Shown: positions 37,970-48,084, counted from the first letter of the stretch. The stretch: DNA of 64,000 nucleotides from Salinisphaera sp. (GCF_002729955.1 NZ_PBYA01000029.1:1-64000), one strand, 5' to 3'. Program-made: numbers and translations. The notes: generated by a model not told the origin, from the sequence alone.

Positions 37970-38165
37970 TGCAAAAAAGAAAGGCCCGAATCGGGAGGGC
38001 AGCCGATCCGGGCCTTGAAGAGCAGCGCCGCTCGGGGGAAAGCGACGCCACCATCGCAACGTCATCGCTCGGGTAGGATGTACGCTGCGTTGGCGCAAAA
38101 ACCGGTGAAGGGGGAACACCGATTCTGCGAAGAGCGGCGAGGTGTTGCGCCCCGCCGGCTTCGAT
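37970..38165 (-). ncRNA. Putative structured small RNA
   Basis: Minus-strand TATAAT at 38170-38175; internal stems (GGCGCAA/TTGCGCC); intrinsic terminator 37972-38016 facing minus with no minus-strand CDS upstream. Confidence 0.35.
37972..38016 (-). terminator. Rho-independent terminator (minus strand)
   Basis: aaggcccgaatcgg / ccgatccgggcctt stem (13/14 pairs); minus-strand T-run TCTTTTTT after the stem. Confidence 0.6.
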
Positions 38166-38187
38166 ACGAATTATAGGCAACGCACAT

Positions 38188-38226
38188 CGCTATTCATAAT
38201 TGCATTTCTTATCACTATGAATAGCG
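38188..38226. promoter_or_regulatory. 11-bp inverted repeat CGCTATTCATA-N17-TATGAATAGCG upstream of prfC
   Basis: Read directly; lies in AT-rich stretch. Confidence 0.5.
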
Positions 38227-38287
38227 TTGCACTATACATATATTTTTATCAGTCGATACAGCCTTTTATAGTGATCCGGAGTCACCG

Positions 38288-39898
38288 ATGAGCGCGTCAC
38301 CCGCCCTCGATAACACCCCGACCGCGCGCGAAGCGACCAAGCGGCGGACCTTCGCCATCATTTCGCATCCCGATGCCGGCAAGACCACGCTGACCGAAAA
38401 GCTGCTGCTGTTCGGCGGCGCGATCCAGCTCGCCGGCACGGTCAAGGGGCGCAAGGCATCGCGTCATGCCACCTCCGACTGGATGGCCATGGAGCAGTCG
38501 CGCGGTATTTCCGTGACGACATCGGTGATGCAGTTCCCCTACAACGAACGCATCGTCAATCTGCTCGACACGCCCGGCCACGAGGACTTCTCGGAAGATA
38601 CCTATCGCACGCTCACGGCGGTGGACAGCGCGCTCATGGTCATCGACATCGCCAAGGGCGTCGAGCCGCGTACGATCAAGCTCATGGAGGTCTGTCGGCT
38701 GCGCACCACGCCGATCTTCACCTTCATCAACAAGATGGACCGCGAAGGCCGCCCGCCGCTGGAGGTGCTCGACGAGGTCGAGGAAGTCCTCGGCATCAGC
38801 TGTGCGCCCATCACCTGGCCGATCGGCATGGGCAGCCAGTTCAAGGGCGTATATCACCTGCTCGAAGACAAGGTGCATCTCTACGAAGGCACCGACAACG
38901 AGGCCGGCGGCAAGACCGTCACCCTGGACGGCCTCGACGACCCGCGCCTCAAGGACATCGCCGGCATCTTCTACGACGACCTGCTCGAAGAGATCGAACT
39001 GGTGCGCGAGGCCGGTGACGGTTTCGATCTGGAGATGTATCTCGCCGGCGAGCTCACGCCGGTCTTCTTTGGCTCGGCGGTGAACAATTTCGGCATTCGC
39101 CCGCTGCTCGATGCCTTCGTCGAATGGGCCCCGGCGCCTATCCCGCGGGCCACGACCAGCCGCGAAGTCGCGCCCACCGAAGAGCCGCTGTCGGGCTTCG
39201 TGTTCAAGATCCAGGCGAATATGGACCCGCAGCATCGCGACCGTATCGCCTTCATGCGCGTGTGTTCGGGGCATTACGAAAAAGGCATGAAAATGCAGCA
39301 CCTGCGGGCCGGCAAGGAGATTCGCGTCAACGACGCCATCACCTTCATGGCCAATCGCCGCGAGGCCGCGGAAACCGCCTGGCCGGGCGATATCATCGGC
39401 ATCCACAACCACGGCACCATCGCCATCGGCGACTGCTTCTCCCAGGGCGAGGACCTGCAGTTCACCGGCATCCCCAACTTCGCCCCCGAGCTGTTTCAGC
39501 GCGTGGTGCTGCGCGACCCGCTCAAGGCCAAGGCCCTGCACAAGGGGCTCGATCAGCTCTGCGAAGAAGGCGCCACCCAGGTGTTTCGCCCGATCAACAA
39601 CAACGACGTGATTCTGGGCGCCGTCGGCGTACTGCAGTTCGACGTGGTGGCCGAACGGCTCAAGAACGAATACGGCGTGAAGGCCACCTTCGAGCCCATC
39701 AACGTGCATACCGCACGCTGGATCTACGGCGATGATCGCGAAATCCGTCGCTTTCGTGATCGTATGGACGACGGCGTGGCCGAGGACCACGGCGGCGCGC
39801 TGGTGTATCTGGCGCCCACCCGGGTCAAGCTGCAGCTCACCGAAGAACGCTGGCCGGAGATCACCTTCGCGGCCACCCGTGAGTACAACGCCAACTGA
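38288..39898 (+). CDS. prfC: Peptide chain release factor 3
   Basis: [56 protein letters not shown]. Confidence 0.97.
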   Translation: MSASPALDNTPTAREATKRRTFAIISHPDAGKTTLTEKLLLFGGAIQLAGTVKGRKASRHATSDWMAMEQSRGISVTTSVMQFPYNERIVNLLDTPGHEDFSEDTYRTLTAVDSALMVIDIAKGVEPRTIKLMEVCRLRTTPIFTFINKMDREGRPPLEVLDEVEEVLGISCAPITWPIGMGSQFKGVYHLLEDKVHLYEGTDNEAGGKTVTLDGLDDPRLKDIAGIFYDDLLEEIELVREAGDGFDLEMYLAGELTPVFFGSAVNNFGIRPLLDAFVEWAPAPIPRATTSREVAPTEEPLSGFVFKIQANMDPQHRDRIAFMRVCSGHYEKGMKMQHLRAGKEIRVNDAITFMANRREAAETAWPGDIIGIHNHGTIAIGDCFSQGEDLQFTGIPNFAPELFQRVVLRDPLKAKALHKGLDQLCEEGATQVFRPINNNDVILGAVGVLQFDVVAERLKNEYGVKATFEPINVHTARWIYGDDREIRRFRDRMDDGVAEDHGGALVYLAPTRVKLQLTEERWPEITFAATREYNAN

Positions 39899-39919
39899 TC
39901 CCCGGGCAGTCCTCGGCCG

Positions 39920-40396
39920 ATGAAGGAATCGATCCGCGTTCGTCGCTTTCGCGAAGGCGACGAAGCGGCGCTATTCGAGATCTTTCATTCGGCCGTGCAT
40001 TGCATCGCCGTCGCCGACTACACGCCGCGCCAGATCGAGGCCTGGGCGCCGCGCACGCTCGATGCGCTCGCCTGGCGCGATGCTATTCGGGCCCTCGCCC
40101 CGTTCGTGGCCCTGCGGGGCGCGCAACCGGTCGGCTATGCCGACCTGCAGGGCAACGGCTATATCGACCACTTCTTCGTATCCGGTCACCACCCGCGCCA
40201 GGGTATTGGCGGCCTGCTGATGGGCCGGCTCGAAGCCGAGGCCAAACGACGGCATCTTACGGCCATGTGCGCCGATGTGAGCCGCACCGCCGAGCCCTTT
40301 TTCGCCCGCTACGGCTTCGAGGTCGTCGAACGCCGCAGTCGCTGCCTGCGTGGCGAGGAGCTCGCCAACGCGTATATGCGCAAGCCGCTTCGCTAA
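39920..40396 (+). CDS. GNAT family N-acetyltransferase
   Basis: IDHFFVSGHHPRQGIGGLLMGRLEAEAKRR. Confidence 0.85.
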   Translation: MKESIRVRRFREGDEAALFEIFHSAVHCIAVADYTPRQIEAWAPRTLDALAWRDAIRALAPFVALRGAQPVGYADLQGNGYIDHFFVSGHHPRQGIGGLLMGRLEAEAKRRHLTAMCADVSRTAEPFFARYGFEVVERRSRCLRGEELANAYMRKPLR

Positions 40397-40438
40397 GGAA
40401 TCTATGCATGCCCTAGCGTGGTTGCGCCGCAAGATTTT

Positions 40439-41953
40439 CTAGTCGTCGGCGACGGTCTCCAAACGAATATCGGCCCGGGCCAGCAGCTCCGCTTCGCGGG
40501 CGAGATCGGCCTGGGTGAGGGGGCGCTCCTCCAGCCAGTCGGCCTCGCAGTGCAGATAGATATCGCCGTCTTCAACCTCCAGCCAGACGGGCGGCACCAT
40601 GTCCGGATCGCGGCCGCGGTGCAGAATCACCGCCAGGCGCAGCACCAGCGCCAGCCGATAAGCCAGGTCGCGCCAGTCTGTGGGCAGCGCATCCACCAGA
40701 TCGGCGCGAAAACGCCCGCGATGCAGGCGTACGAGCGTCGCCAGTACCGCCTGGTCGGTGCGCGAAAACCCCTGCAGATCGGCGTTGCGCAGAATGTATT
40801 CGCCGTGCTTGTGATACCCCTTATGGGAAATCGCCAGGCCGATTTCGTGCAACAACGCCGCCCAGCGCAGCAGCCGCGGCGCCATGCCGCTGACCCGTTC
40901 GTCGTCGTAATCGCCCAGCAGAGCGATCGCGGTCGCGGCCACGCGTTCGGCCTGGGCATGGTCGACATCGTAGCGGTGGCTGGCGGCAATCACGCCATCC
41001 TCGCGCGCATCGTGATCGTGCAGGCGGCCCAGCAGATCGGCCACCACGCCTTCACGCAGCGCCTTGTCGGATACGCGCATCGCCTCGATGCCCAGGCTTT
41101 CGAACAGCCCGGTCAGCACCGCCAGCCCGCCGGGGAAAATCGCGCGGCGTTCTTCGGATACGCCGGGCAGGTCGAGCTTGTCCACCTTGCCGGCCTTGAG
41201 CACGGCCCGTGCCAGCGCCTTGAGGTCGGCCGGGGTGATGGTTTCATCGGCCTTGGTGGCGCCGGCCGCCCGCAGAATCGACTTCACGCTGCCCGAGGCG
41301 CCGATCGCCAGATCCCAGCCGGCCCGGCGATAGGCACGGGCGATCGGCTCGACGGTCAGACGCGCATCCGTGACCGCCGCCTGCCAGGCCTTGCGGCTGA
41401 TCTTGCCGTTGCCGAAGAAACGCTGCATCTGCACGACCGCGCCCAGCGACAGGCTTTCCACGAGTTCGGGGCGGGCAAGTTCGCCCACGATCACTTCGGT
41501 AGAGCCGCCGCCGATATCGATCACGAGACGCCGCGGATGGTCGTTGCCGAGATCCTGGATCACCCCGCCATAGATCAGACGGGCCTCTTCGGCGCCGTAG
41601 ATGACTTCCACCGGGTGCCCCAGCGCGGCGCTGGCTTCGGCCAGAAACGCATCGGAATCACGCGCACGCCGTAGTGTGTTGGTACCCACCGCGCGCACGT
41701 GGCCTGGAGCAATGCCTTGAAGACGCTGACCGAATCGCTCCAGACACGCCAACGCGCGGGCGGCGGCATCCGGGTCCAGGCGGCGATCGGCGCTCAAACC
41801 GCCGGCCAGGCGCACCGACTCCTTGAGCCGATCGACGACATGCAGCTTGCCGCCATCATCGCGGACCACGATCATGTGAAAACTGTTGGACCCCAGATCG
41901 ACAGCGGCGACCGTCTGCGGCTCGGGCGCGACCTGTTCGCTCTCGCGATTCAT
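40439..41953 (-). CDS. ppx: Exopolyphosphatase / Ppx-GppA phosphatase
   Basis: VAAVDLGSNSFHMIVVRDDGGKLHVVDRLKESVRLAGGL; VIDIGGGSTEVIVG; HD-like C-terminal domain. Confidence 0.92.
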   Translation of the reverse strand: MNRESEQVAPEPQTVAAVDLGSNSFHMIVVRDDGGKLHVVDRLKESVRLAGGLSADRRLDPDAAARALACLERFGQRLQGIAPGHVRAVGTNTLRRARDSDAFLAEASAALGHPVEVIYGAEEARLIYGGVIQDLGNDHPRRLVIDIGGGSTEVIVGELARPELVESLSLGAVVQMQRFFGNGKISRKAWQAAVTDARLTVEPIARAYRRAGWDLAIGASGSVKSILRAAGATKADETITPADLKALARAVLKAGKVDKLDLPGVSEERRAIFPGGLAVLTGLFESLGIEAMRVSDKALREGVVADLLGRLHDHDAREDGVIAASHRYDVDHAQAERVAATAIALLGDYDDERVSGMAPRLLRWAALLHEIGLAISHKGYHKHGEYILRNADLQGFSRTDQAVLATLVRLHRGRFRADLVDALPTDWRDLAYRLALVLRLAVILHRGRDPDMVPPVWLEVEDGDIYLHCEADWLEERPLTQADLAREAELLARADIRLETVADD

Positions 41954-41998
41954 GGGTCTATCTTAAGCGCGCCGGCCGGGGCGCCGATAAGGGAATCG

Positions 41999-42565
41999 AT
42001 GAACACGGGCAAACAAAGGCACGAAGGAATGGCGCGAGCGATTATGTCGCAACGACGCGCAGGGGTGTACCCGCGATTGCTGCTCACACTGGTAATCGTG
42101 GTACTCGCCGGCTGCGCGAGTCAGCCCAGCTATCGGGCTGATACCTCTTATGCGCGGGTGAGCAAGAGCCAGTATCCCGACCAGGGCGCGATGATCGATG
42201 CGCTGTTCGACTACTACCACCAATGGCGCGGTGTGCCCTATCGCCTGGGCGGCATGGATCGAAGCGGCATCGACTGTTCGGCGTTCGTCGCCCGCACCAT
42301 GCGCGAGCTGGAATCGCTGAACCTGCCGCGCACCACCGGTGCCCAGGCACAGATCGGCCAACCGATATCCGCCGGCGATCTGTCACCGGGCGATCTGGTG
42401 TTCTTCAAGACCGGCTACAGCAGCCGCCATGTCGGTATCTACGTGGGCGCGGGGCGCTTCATGCACGCCTCGACCAGCCAGGGCGTGACCATGTCCCGAC
42501 TCGACAACATCTACTGGCGCAGCCATTACTGGCAGTCGCGGCGTCTGCTCACCCAGACGTACTGA
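41999..42565 (+). CDS. NlpC/P60 family lipoprotein (Spr-like endopeptidase)
   Basis: Lipobox VLAGCAS; GVPYRLGGMDRSGIDCSAFV, GDLVFFKTGYSSRHVGIYVGAGRFMHAS. Confidence 0.9.
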   Translation: MNTGKQRHEGMARAIMSQRRAGVYPRLLLTLVIVVLAGCASQPSYRADTSYARVSKSQYPDQGAMIDALFDYYHQWRGVPYRLGGMDRSGIDCSAFVARTMRELESLNLPRTTGAQAQIGQPISAGDLSPGDLVFFKTGYSSRHVGIYVGAGRFMHASTSQGVTMSRLDNIYWRSHYWQSRRLLTQTY

Positions 42566-42590
42566 GCGCAGCGACGACGGCGAGCCACCC

Positions 42591-43472
42591 ATGAGCGATA
42601 CATCGTCCCCGGACCTGCGTACACGCCTGCGCGAGATCATCTTCGGTACCGACACCCGCGCCGGCCGCAGCTTCGATATCGTGCTGCTGGTCGTGATCGT
42701 GGCCAGCGTGGTCAACCTCATGCTGGTTTCGGTCGCCGCCATCGAGGCCCGCTTCGGGGTCGTGCTGCATACCCTGGAATGGCTGTTCACGCTCATGTTC
42801 AGCATCGAATACGCGGTGCGCATCTATGCCGCACGGCGTCGCTGGGCCTATATCCGCAGTTTCTACGGCATCATCGACCTGCTATCCGTACTGCCGCTGT
42901 ATCTTGCCCTGCTGCTGCCCTCGGCGCATTACTTCGTGGCCGTACGCGCGCTGCGCGTGATGCGCATCTTTCGCGTGCTCAAGCTCGTGCGTTATGCCAA
43001 CGACGCCAACGTGCTCACGCGCTCGTTACGCCATGCCCAGCGCAAGATGCAGATCTTTCTGGGCGTGCTGGCCCTGGTGACGATCATCCTGGGCGCGTTG
43101 ATGTATGTCGTGGAAGGCCCGCCCCACGGTTTCACTAGCATTCCCCGCAGCATGTACTGGGCGGTCGTGACGATCACCACGGTCGGCTACGGCGATATCG
43201 CCCCCGGCACGCCGCTCGGCCAGGCGATTGCCGGTATCGCCATCATGCTCGGCTATGCCCTGCTCGCGGTGACCGGCGGCATCATCACCGCCGAGCTGAC
43301 CAACGAGATTTCCAACGAGCGACAGCTGCGCCAGTGCCCCCACTGCGAGCGCAGCGGTCACGAGATCGACGCGCACTACTGCAAGTTCTGCGGCGGCCAT
43401 CTCGACAAAGATGAGCAGGAGGACCCGCCCGCCAACAAGGAACAGGCCGCCGACCGCGACAAGCTCGATTAG
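42591..43472 (+). CDS. Voltage-gated ion (K+) channel with C-terminal zinc-ribbon
   Basis: S4-like RALRVMRIFRVLKLVRY, filter TTVGYGD, C-terminal CPHC...CKFC. Confidence 0.9.
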   Translation: MSDTSSPDLRTRLREIIFGTDTRAGRSFDIVLLVVIVASVVNLMLVSVAAIEARFGVVLHTLEWLFTLMFSIEYAVRIYAARRRWAYIRSFYGIIDLLSVLPLYLALLLPSAHYFVAVRALRVMRIFRVLKLVRYANDANVLTRSLRHAQRKMQIFLGVLALVTIILGALMYVVEGPPHGFTSIPRSMYWAVVTITTVGYGDIAPGTPLGQAIAGIAIMLGYALLAVTGGIITAELTNEISNERQLRQCPHCERSGHEIDAHYCKFCGGHLDKDEQEDPPANKEQAADRDKLD

Positions 43473-43530
43473 CGGGCCTGCCCCGATAAGTCGATACCCG
43501 CATCCGGCGGCTTCGTTCCTTGAAGAGCCA

Positions 43531-43633
43531 GTCCGCAAATGCACGCCAAAAGCGCAAATGAACAATGGCGGTTCGCCCCTCACGACGCACGCAAACGCGG
43601 GCGTAGGTTGGATTAGCGCAGCGTAATCCAACA
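43531..43633 (+). repeat. Composite dispersed repeat, copy 2 (modules A+B)
   Basis: gtccgcaaatgcacgccaaaagcgcaaatga...gtaggttggattagcgcagcgtaatccaaca; matches 11364-11458. Confidence 0.75.
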
Positions 43634-43737
43634 CCGGACGTAACCTCCGGTGTCGATTCGACCGGCGTTGTCGAACCCGGCCATGACGGCCATTGCCCGT
43701 CTTGATCAAGTACAAAGCTCAGCGTGCCATGAACATC

Positions 43738-43830
43738 AGATCATCCGGACTCCGAGCGCTTGGTCTGTCGCCTTATTCGCGCACCTTCGCGTTCATTTGC
43801 GGACAACCTGCTTGCTTGAGTACAGCCAAC
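43738..43830 (-). repeat. Dispersed intergenic repeat, copy 2 (inverted copy of 6611-6703)
   Basis: Reverse complement gttggctgtactcaagcaagcaggttgtccgcaaatgaacgcgaagg... aligns with 6611-6703. Confidence 0.75.
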
Positions 43831-43917
43831 TAAGCTTCATACAAAATCAAGTTGCTCGTTGGTTTTAAGCCGACGGCCCAGCCGCCCCACACGCCCACTC
43901 AACGTGACACGCCAGAG

Positions 43918-43950
43918 ATAAAAAAAGCCCGTCACGAGGACGGGCTTTCA
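43918..43950 (-). terminator. Rho-independent terminator for desaturase gene
   Basis: Minus strand gaaagcccgtcctcgtgacgggctttttttatc. Confidence 0.8.
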
Positions 43951-43974
43951 ATCAGCAGGCGGTGCGCAGCGGCA

Positions 43975-45162
43975 TCAGGCCGATTTCGGCTCCGAACGCA
44001 CCTGCTCGATCAGGCGGTGCGAAACCGAGCTGCGCAGCATTTCATGCGCCCGCTCGATGGCCCGATCCAGGCCTTCGTGGCGGATCTTGAACTTCGCATG
44101 CGCACGGGCCTTGAGCTGTTCGACGCTCGGCAGTTCCGGCAGTTCGATTTCGGCCAGATAGGCTTCGGCCGAATCCCATTTGTCACGGGCATGGGAGCGC
44201 AGATCCTCGAGGATATGGCTGCCTTCCCAGCGCGCACGAATGTTGCGGCTGATGCGATCGGCCGAGAAGCCTTCCGCGATATAGATCGCACACTTGTCGA
44301 TGATTTTCTGAGTCGGCGCCTTTTCGTTGGCAAGAATGGTCTTGGGCGGCTGACGCAGATCCCAGACCAGGCCGACCTTTTCCAACCCGAGCAGCAGATA
44401 GTAGGTGGTATCGATCTCCCACCAGAAGAACCCGTTGCGAGCCGCAGCCGGGTAGTAATGATGGTTGTTGTGCCAACCCTCGCCCATGGTCAGCAGCGCC
44501 AGGAACCAGTTGTTGCGCGAATCATCACCGGTGAGATAGCGCTGCTTGCCGATGACGTGGTTGAGCGAGTTGATCGTGAAGGTGGCGTGGTAGACGAGCA
44601 CGGTCGACAGCACGAAGCCCGACAGCAGGCCGGCCCAGCCGCCCACGAGAAAGCACAGCCCGGCGACGATGAGTGCCGGCAGGAACTGGTGGCGCTCGAT
44701 CCAGCGAATCTCCGGGTACTTGGAGAAGTCCTTGATCAGGTCCATGTCGGCATACGAACGCGCTTCGCGATACACCCAGCCAACGTGGGAATCGAAAAAG
44801 CCGTACTGACGCGGCGAGTGCGAATCGGCCGGCATGTCGGAATCGCGATGATGCTCGCGGTGCTTGGCCGCCCACCAGAGCGGGCCGCGCTGCAGGGCCG
44901 CCGAACCGACAAAGGCCAGCACGAACTGGAACGCACGGCTGGTCTTGTAACCACGGTGCGAGAAATAGCGGTGGTAGCCCGCCGTGATGGCAAACACGCG
45001 CGCCACGTAAAGCCCCACGCACAGGGCAATCGAGGTCGCGGTGAAGCCGGTCCACCAGATACCGATCAGCGCGACGTGCAGTAGCGCGAACGGGATGAAT
45101 TCAATCCAGTTGAACTTGTCGTCCAACTCGGGGTTGGCGGGATACTTCCTTTCTGCGGACAT
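43975..45162 (-). CDS. Acyl-CoA desaturase (delta-9 type fatty acid desaturase)
   Basis: Histidine boxes HRYFSH, HREHH, HNNHH; ATG at 45162 (MSAERKYPANPELD). Confidence 0.92.
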   Translation of the reverse strand: MSAERKYPANPELDDKFNWIEFIPFALLHVALIGIWWTGFTATSIALCVGLYVARVFAITAGYHRYFSHRGYKTSRAFQFVLAFVGSAALQRGPLWWAAKHREHHRDSDMPADSHSPRQYGFFDSHVGWVYREARSYADMDLIKDFSKYPEIRWIERHQFLPALIVAGLCFLVGGWAGLLSGFVLSTVLVYHATFTINSLNHVIGKQRYLTGDDSRNNWFLALLTMGEGWHNNHHYYPAAARNGFFWWEIDTTYYLLLGLEKVGLVWDLRQPPKTILANEKAPTQKIIDKCAIYIAEGFSADRISRNIRARWEGSHILEDLRSHARDKWDSAEAYLAEIELPELPSVEQLKARAHAKFKIRHEGLDRAIERAHEMLRSSVSHRLIEQVRSEPKSA

Positions 45163-45199
45163 CGCGTTGTTCGCCTCACGAATTGCGGTATTACGTTGC

Positions 45200-45217
45200 A
45201 GTGCACAACTGTTCACT
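45200..45217. promoter_or_regulatory. Imperfect palindrome AGTGCACAACTGTTCACT, possible DesT/FabR-type operator
   Basis: 14/18 palindromic, ~38 bp upstream of desaturase start. Confidence 0.35.
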
Positions 45218-45340
45218 ACAGTCAAATTATGCGGTAAATAGGAACGATTTTCAATAAAACCGTGTTCCGAAAAAGGGCCACCCATGGCCTCGTTTTCGCG
45301 TTTTGATACCGTATCGACTACCGCAACGGTTTGTTCTGGA

Positions 45341-46162
45341 TCAATCCAGCGCCGCGAAATCGAAGAGATCCCGATCAGCCATCTGCGACGGCGCAATGCG
45401 TGTCATGGATCGGAATATACGCTCGCTGCGGCCCGGATCGATGCGTTCCCAGTCGGCCAGCATGGCCTTGATGTTCTGGCGTTGCAGGTTGGCCTGCGAG
45501 CCGCACAGATTGCAGGGAATGATCGGATACTGGTTCAGGCGCGCATATTTTTCGATATCGCGCTCGCTGCAGTAGGACAGCGGCCGGATGACAACGTTCT
45601 CGCCGTCGTCGGATCTGAGCTTGGGCGGCATGCCGGCCATGCGCGCACCGTGAAACATGTTGAGGAACATGGTTTCCACGATATCGTCGCGATGATGCCC
45701 CAGCGCGATCCGGTTGAAGCCGTTTTCGCGCGCGTAGCGATAGAGAATGCCGCGGCGCAGGCGCGAACACAGCCCGCACATGGTCGCGCCTTCGGGCACC
45801 TTTTCGGTGACGACACTATAAGTATCGCGCTCGAGAATTTCGTAGTCGACGCCGAGCTCGTCCAGATAGGCCGGCAGGATATGTTCCGGAAAGCCGGGCT
45901 GCTTCTGGTCCAGATTCACCGCACGCAGCTCGAACCGCACGGGCGCGACTTCCTGCAGATAGCGCAGCATGTCGAGCATGGTGTAGCTGTCCTTGCCGCC
46001 GGACAGACACACCATGATGCGATCGCCGTCGCGGATCATGTCGTAGTCGGTCACGGCTTGGCCGGTCAGGCGCTTGAGCCGCTTGGCGAGCTTGTTCGCG
46101 CCCACCGAGCCCGGGGTCAGGCCGGCCGGCGGGCGGGTGTCGAGTACCGGAATATCGGACAT
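45341..46162 (-). CDS. ttcA: tRNA 2-thiocytidine(32) synthetase
   Basis: [19 protein letters not shown]-loop, [38 protein letters not shown]. Confidence 0.93.
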   Translation of the reverse strand: MSDIPVLDTRPPAGLTPGSVGANKLAKRLKRLTGQAVTDYDMIRDGDRIMVCLSGGKDSYTMLDMLRYLQEVAPVRFELRAVNLDQKQPGFPEHILPAYLDELGVDYEILERDTYSVVTEKVPEGATMCGLCSRLRRGILYRYARENGFNRIALGHHRDDIVETMFLNMFHGARMAGMPPKLRSDDGENVVIRPLSYCSERDIEKYARLNQYPIIPCNLCGSQANLQRQNIKAMLADWERIDPGRSERIFRSMTRIAPSQMADRDLFDFAALD

Positions 46163-46250
46163 GGCGCGTTGCCTGGCGTTGCCATAAATCGAAAGCGATG
46201 GCCGTCATTGTACGCATGCGCCCCGGCAACCACAGCGCGGCGCGCTCAGC

Positions 46251-47129
46251 TCAGGCGTGGGCGAGCAACTGCTGCATCACGCGCCGGCTTTCGGCCACGT
46301 AGTGGCCGCCGAACAGACGGGCATGGTTGAGCAGGTGATAGAGCTGATAGAGCGGACGCCGTATATGGCGATAGCCCTCGCTCATCGGCCAGGCGCCCCA
46401 GTAGGCTTCGAAGAACAACGGAGAGAAGCCGCCAAAAAGTTCGGCCATGGCCAGATCGGTTTCCCGATCGCCGTAATAGACCGCCGGGTCGAACAGCACC
46501 GGCACGCCGTATGTATCCATGCCGACATTGCCACCCCACAGGTCGCCGTGCACCAGCGACGGCTCGGGCCGATGGCCTGCCAGCAGCCGGTCGAGCACGG
46601 CCAACAGTGCATCGCCGTCACGCGCCAGCCCCCGATCCCGGGGCGCCAGCGCATCGAGCATGACCGCCAGCCGATTCTCGCGCCAGAACTCCAGCCAATC
46701 GGCATGCCAGGCGTTGGGCTGGGCGCTCGTGCCGATGGTGTTGTCGCCCTCGAAGCCGTAGCGTGCGGCCACGATGCCGTGCATATCCGCCAGCGCCTCG
46801 CCCAGGCGGGTCATCGCGGCGGGCGTTAGCGCCTGGAGCGCAATGTGCTCGAGCACGAGATAGGCATGGGCGCCGGCACGACCCTGGGCGATCACGCACG
46901 GCACGCGCAGCCCCACCGCCTGGGCCAGCTCGGCCAGGCCGGCTGCCTCGGCGGCGAACATGGCTTCGCGTTCGCCGCGGTTGAGCTTGACGAAATAAGC
47001 CCGCTCGGCGTTTTCGATTCGGTAGGCGGTATTGATCGAGCCGCCACCCAGCCGGGTGCGCCGCTCGCCGGCGAACGGGGCACCCCGTGCTTTTGCGATA
47101 GCCGAGTCGATCGCGGCCCAATCGATCAC
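46251..47129 (-). CDS. Fructosamine kinase family protein
   Basis: LGGGSINTAYRIENAERAYFVKLNR; PSLVHGDLWGGNVG; DPAVYYGDRETDLAMAELFGGF. Confidence 0.92.
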   Translation of the reverse strand: MIDWAAIDSAIAKARGAPFAGERRTRLGGGSINTAYRIENAERAYFVKLNRGEREAMFAAEAAGLAELAQAVGLRVPCVIAQGRAGAHAYLVLEHIALQALTPAAMTRLGEALADMHGIVAARYGFEGDNTIGTSAQPNAWHADWLEFWRENRLAVMLDALAPRDRGLARDGDALLAVLDRLLAGHRPEPSLVHGDLWGGNVGMDTYGVPVLFDPAVYYGDRETDLAMAELFGGFSPLFFEAYWGAWPMSEGYRHIRRPLYQLYHLLNHARLFGGHYVAESRRVMQQLLAHA

Positions 47130-47992
47130 GAGCTCGCCACGCCCAGGCGTTTGCGTAGACGCTCGCCCAGGCCCAGGCGGTCGCAGATCGACGCCAACGC
47201 TTCGCGATCGGGCGCACGTCGACGGATATCGCGCTGCTCGGGCGAAAGATCGATATCGGTGACGATCGTGGCCAGTCGATAGGACAGGCGCACCTGCTCG
47301 GCATGGGTTTCGAGCTTGGCCTTCAGCGATTTCGCCCCGCGCAGACCGCTGGCAGCCACTCCGTCGAGATCGCCCAGCAGCGTATCGATGCCGTCGAACT
47401 GCTGCAGCAGCGACGCCGCGGTCTTGGCGCCGATGCCGGGCACACCGGGAATGTTGTCGACGTTGTCGCCGACCAGGGCCAGATAGTCGGCAATACGCGC
47501 CGGTGGCACACCGAACTTGGCTTCGATCGCGGCGCCGTCGTAGCGGGTCTCGCGGGCGTAGTCCCAGAGAAGGTCGTCGGGGCCCATGACCTGGGCCAGA
47601 TCCTTGTCGGAGGTCACGATCTTGACCGGCGTATCGCTATCTCGGGCCAGCGTGCCGATCAGGTCGTCGGCTTCATAAACCGGGCTGGAGAGGGTCGCCA
47701 CGCCCAGCGCTTCGGTCATTTCCCGACAGGCGCCGATCTGGGCCTCGAGTGCGGCCGGCGGCAGCTCGCGATTGGCCTTGTAATCGGCAAAGAACCCGTT
47801 GCGAAAGGAGCTCGTGAGCGATTCATCGAAGGCGGCCGCGACCTGGGGATCGTCATCGGCTTCGAGCAGCTGCACGAGAAAGGTCGTATAACCGTAGACC
47901 GCATTCAGCGGCTGCTCATCGCGCCCGGTCAAACTCGAGGGCAGCGAGTGGAACGCCCGAAAAATATAGACACTGGCATCCACGAGCAGCAT
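47126..47992 (-). CDS. 5'-3' exonuclease / flap endonuclease family protein
   Basis: LLVDASVYIFRAFHSLP, YEADDLIGTLA, TSDKDLAQ, LVGDNVDNIPGVPGIGAKTAA. Confidence 0.88.
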   Translation of the reverse strand: MLLVDASVYIFRAFHSLPSSLTGRDEQPLNAVYGYTTFLVQLLEADDDPQVAAAFDESLTSSFRNGFFADYKANRELPPAALEAQIGACREMTEALGVATLSSPVYEADDLIGTLARDSDTPVKIVTSDKDLAQVMGPDDLLWDYARETRYDGAAIEAKFGVPPARIADYLALVGDNVDNIPGVPGIGAKTAASLLQQFDGIDTLLGDLDGVAASGLRGAKSLKAKLETHAEQVRLSYRLATIVTDIDLSPEQRDIRRRAPDREALASICDRLGLGERLRKRLGVASS

Positions 47993-48084
47993 GGCGCTAG
48001 TGTACTGCACCATGCCTTCGTTCTGCTGCGTGTCGACCCCGAGACACGGTATTTTATCGATCCCGCTTTAGAAGGACCCTGCCC

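Noticed and set aside
37970-38165. Assignment of the putative sRNA to 6S RNA
   Set aside because: Length is compatible, but the 6S core sequence and ssrS-type gene neighbours were not recognised.
38297-39790. 497-aa minus-strand ORF
   Set aside because: Antisense shadow of prfC with typical His/Val/Asp-rich composition.
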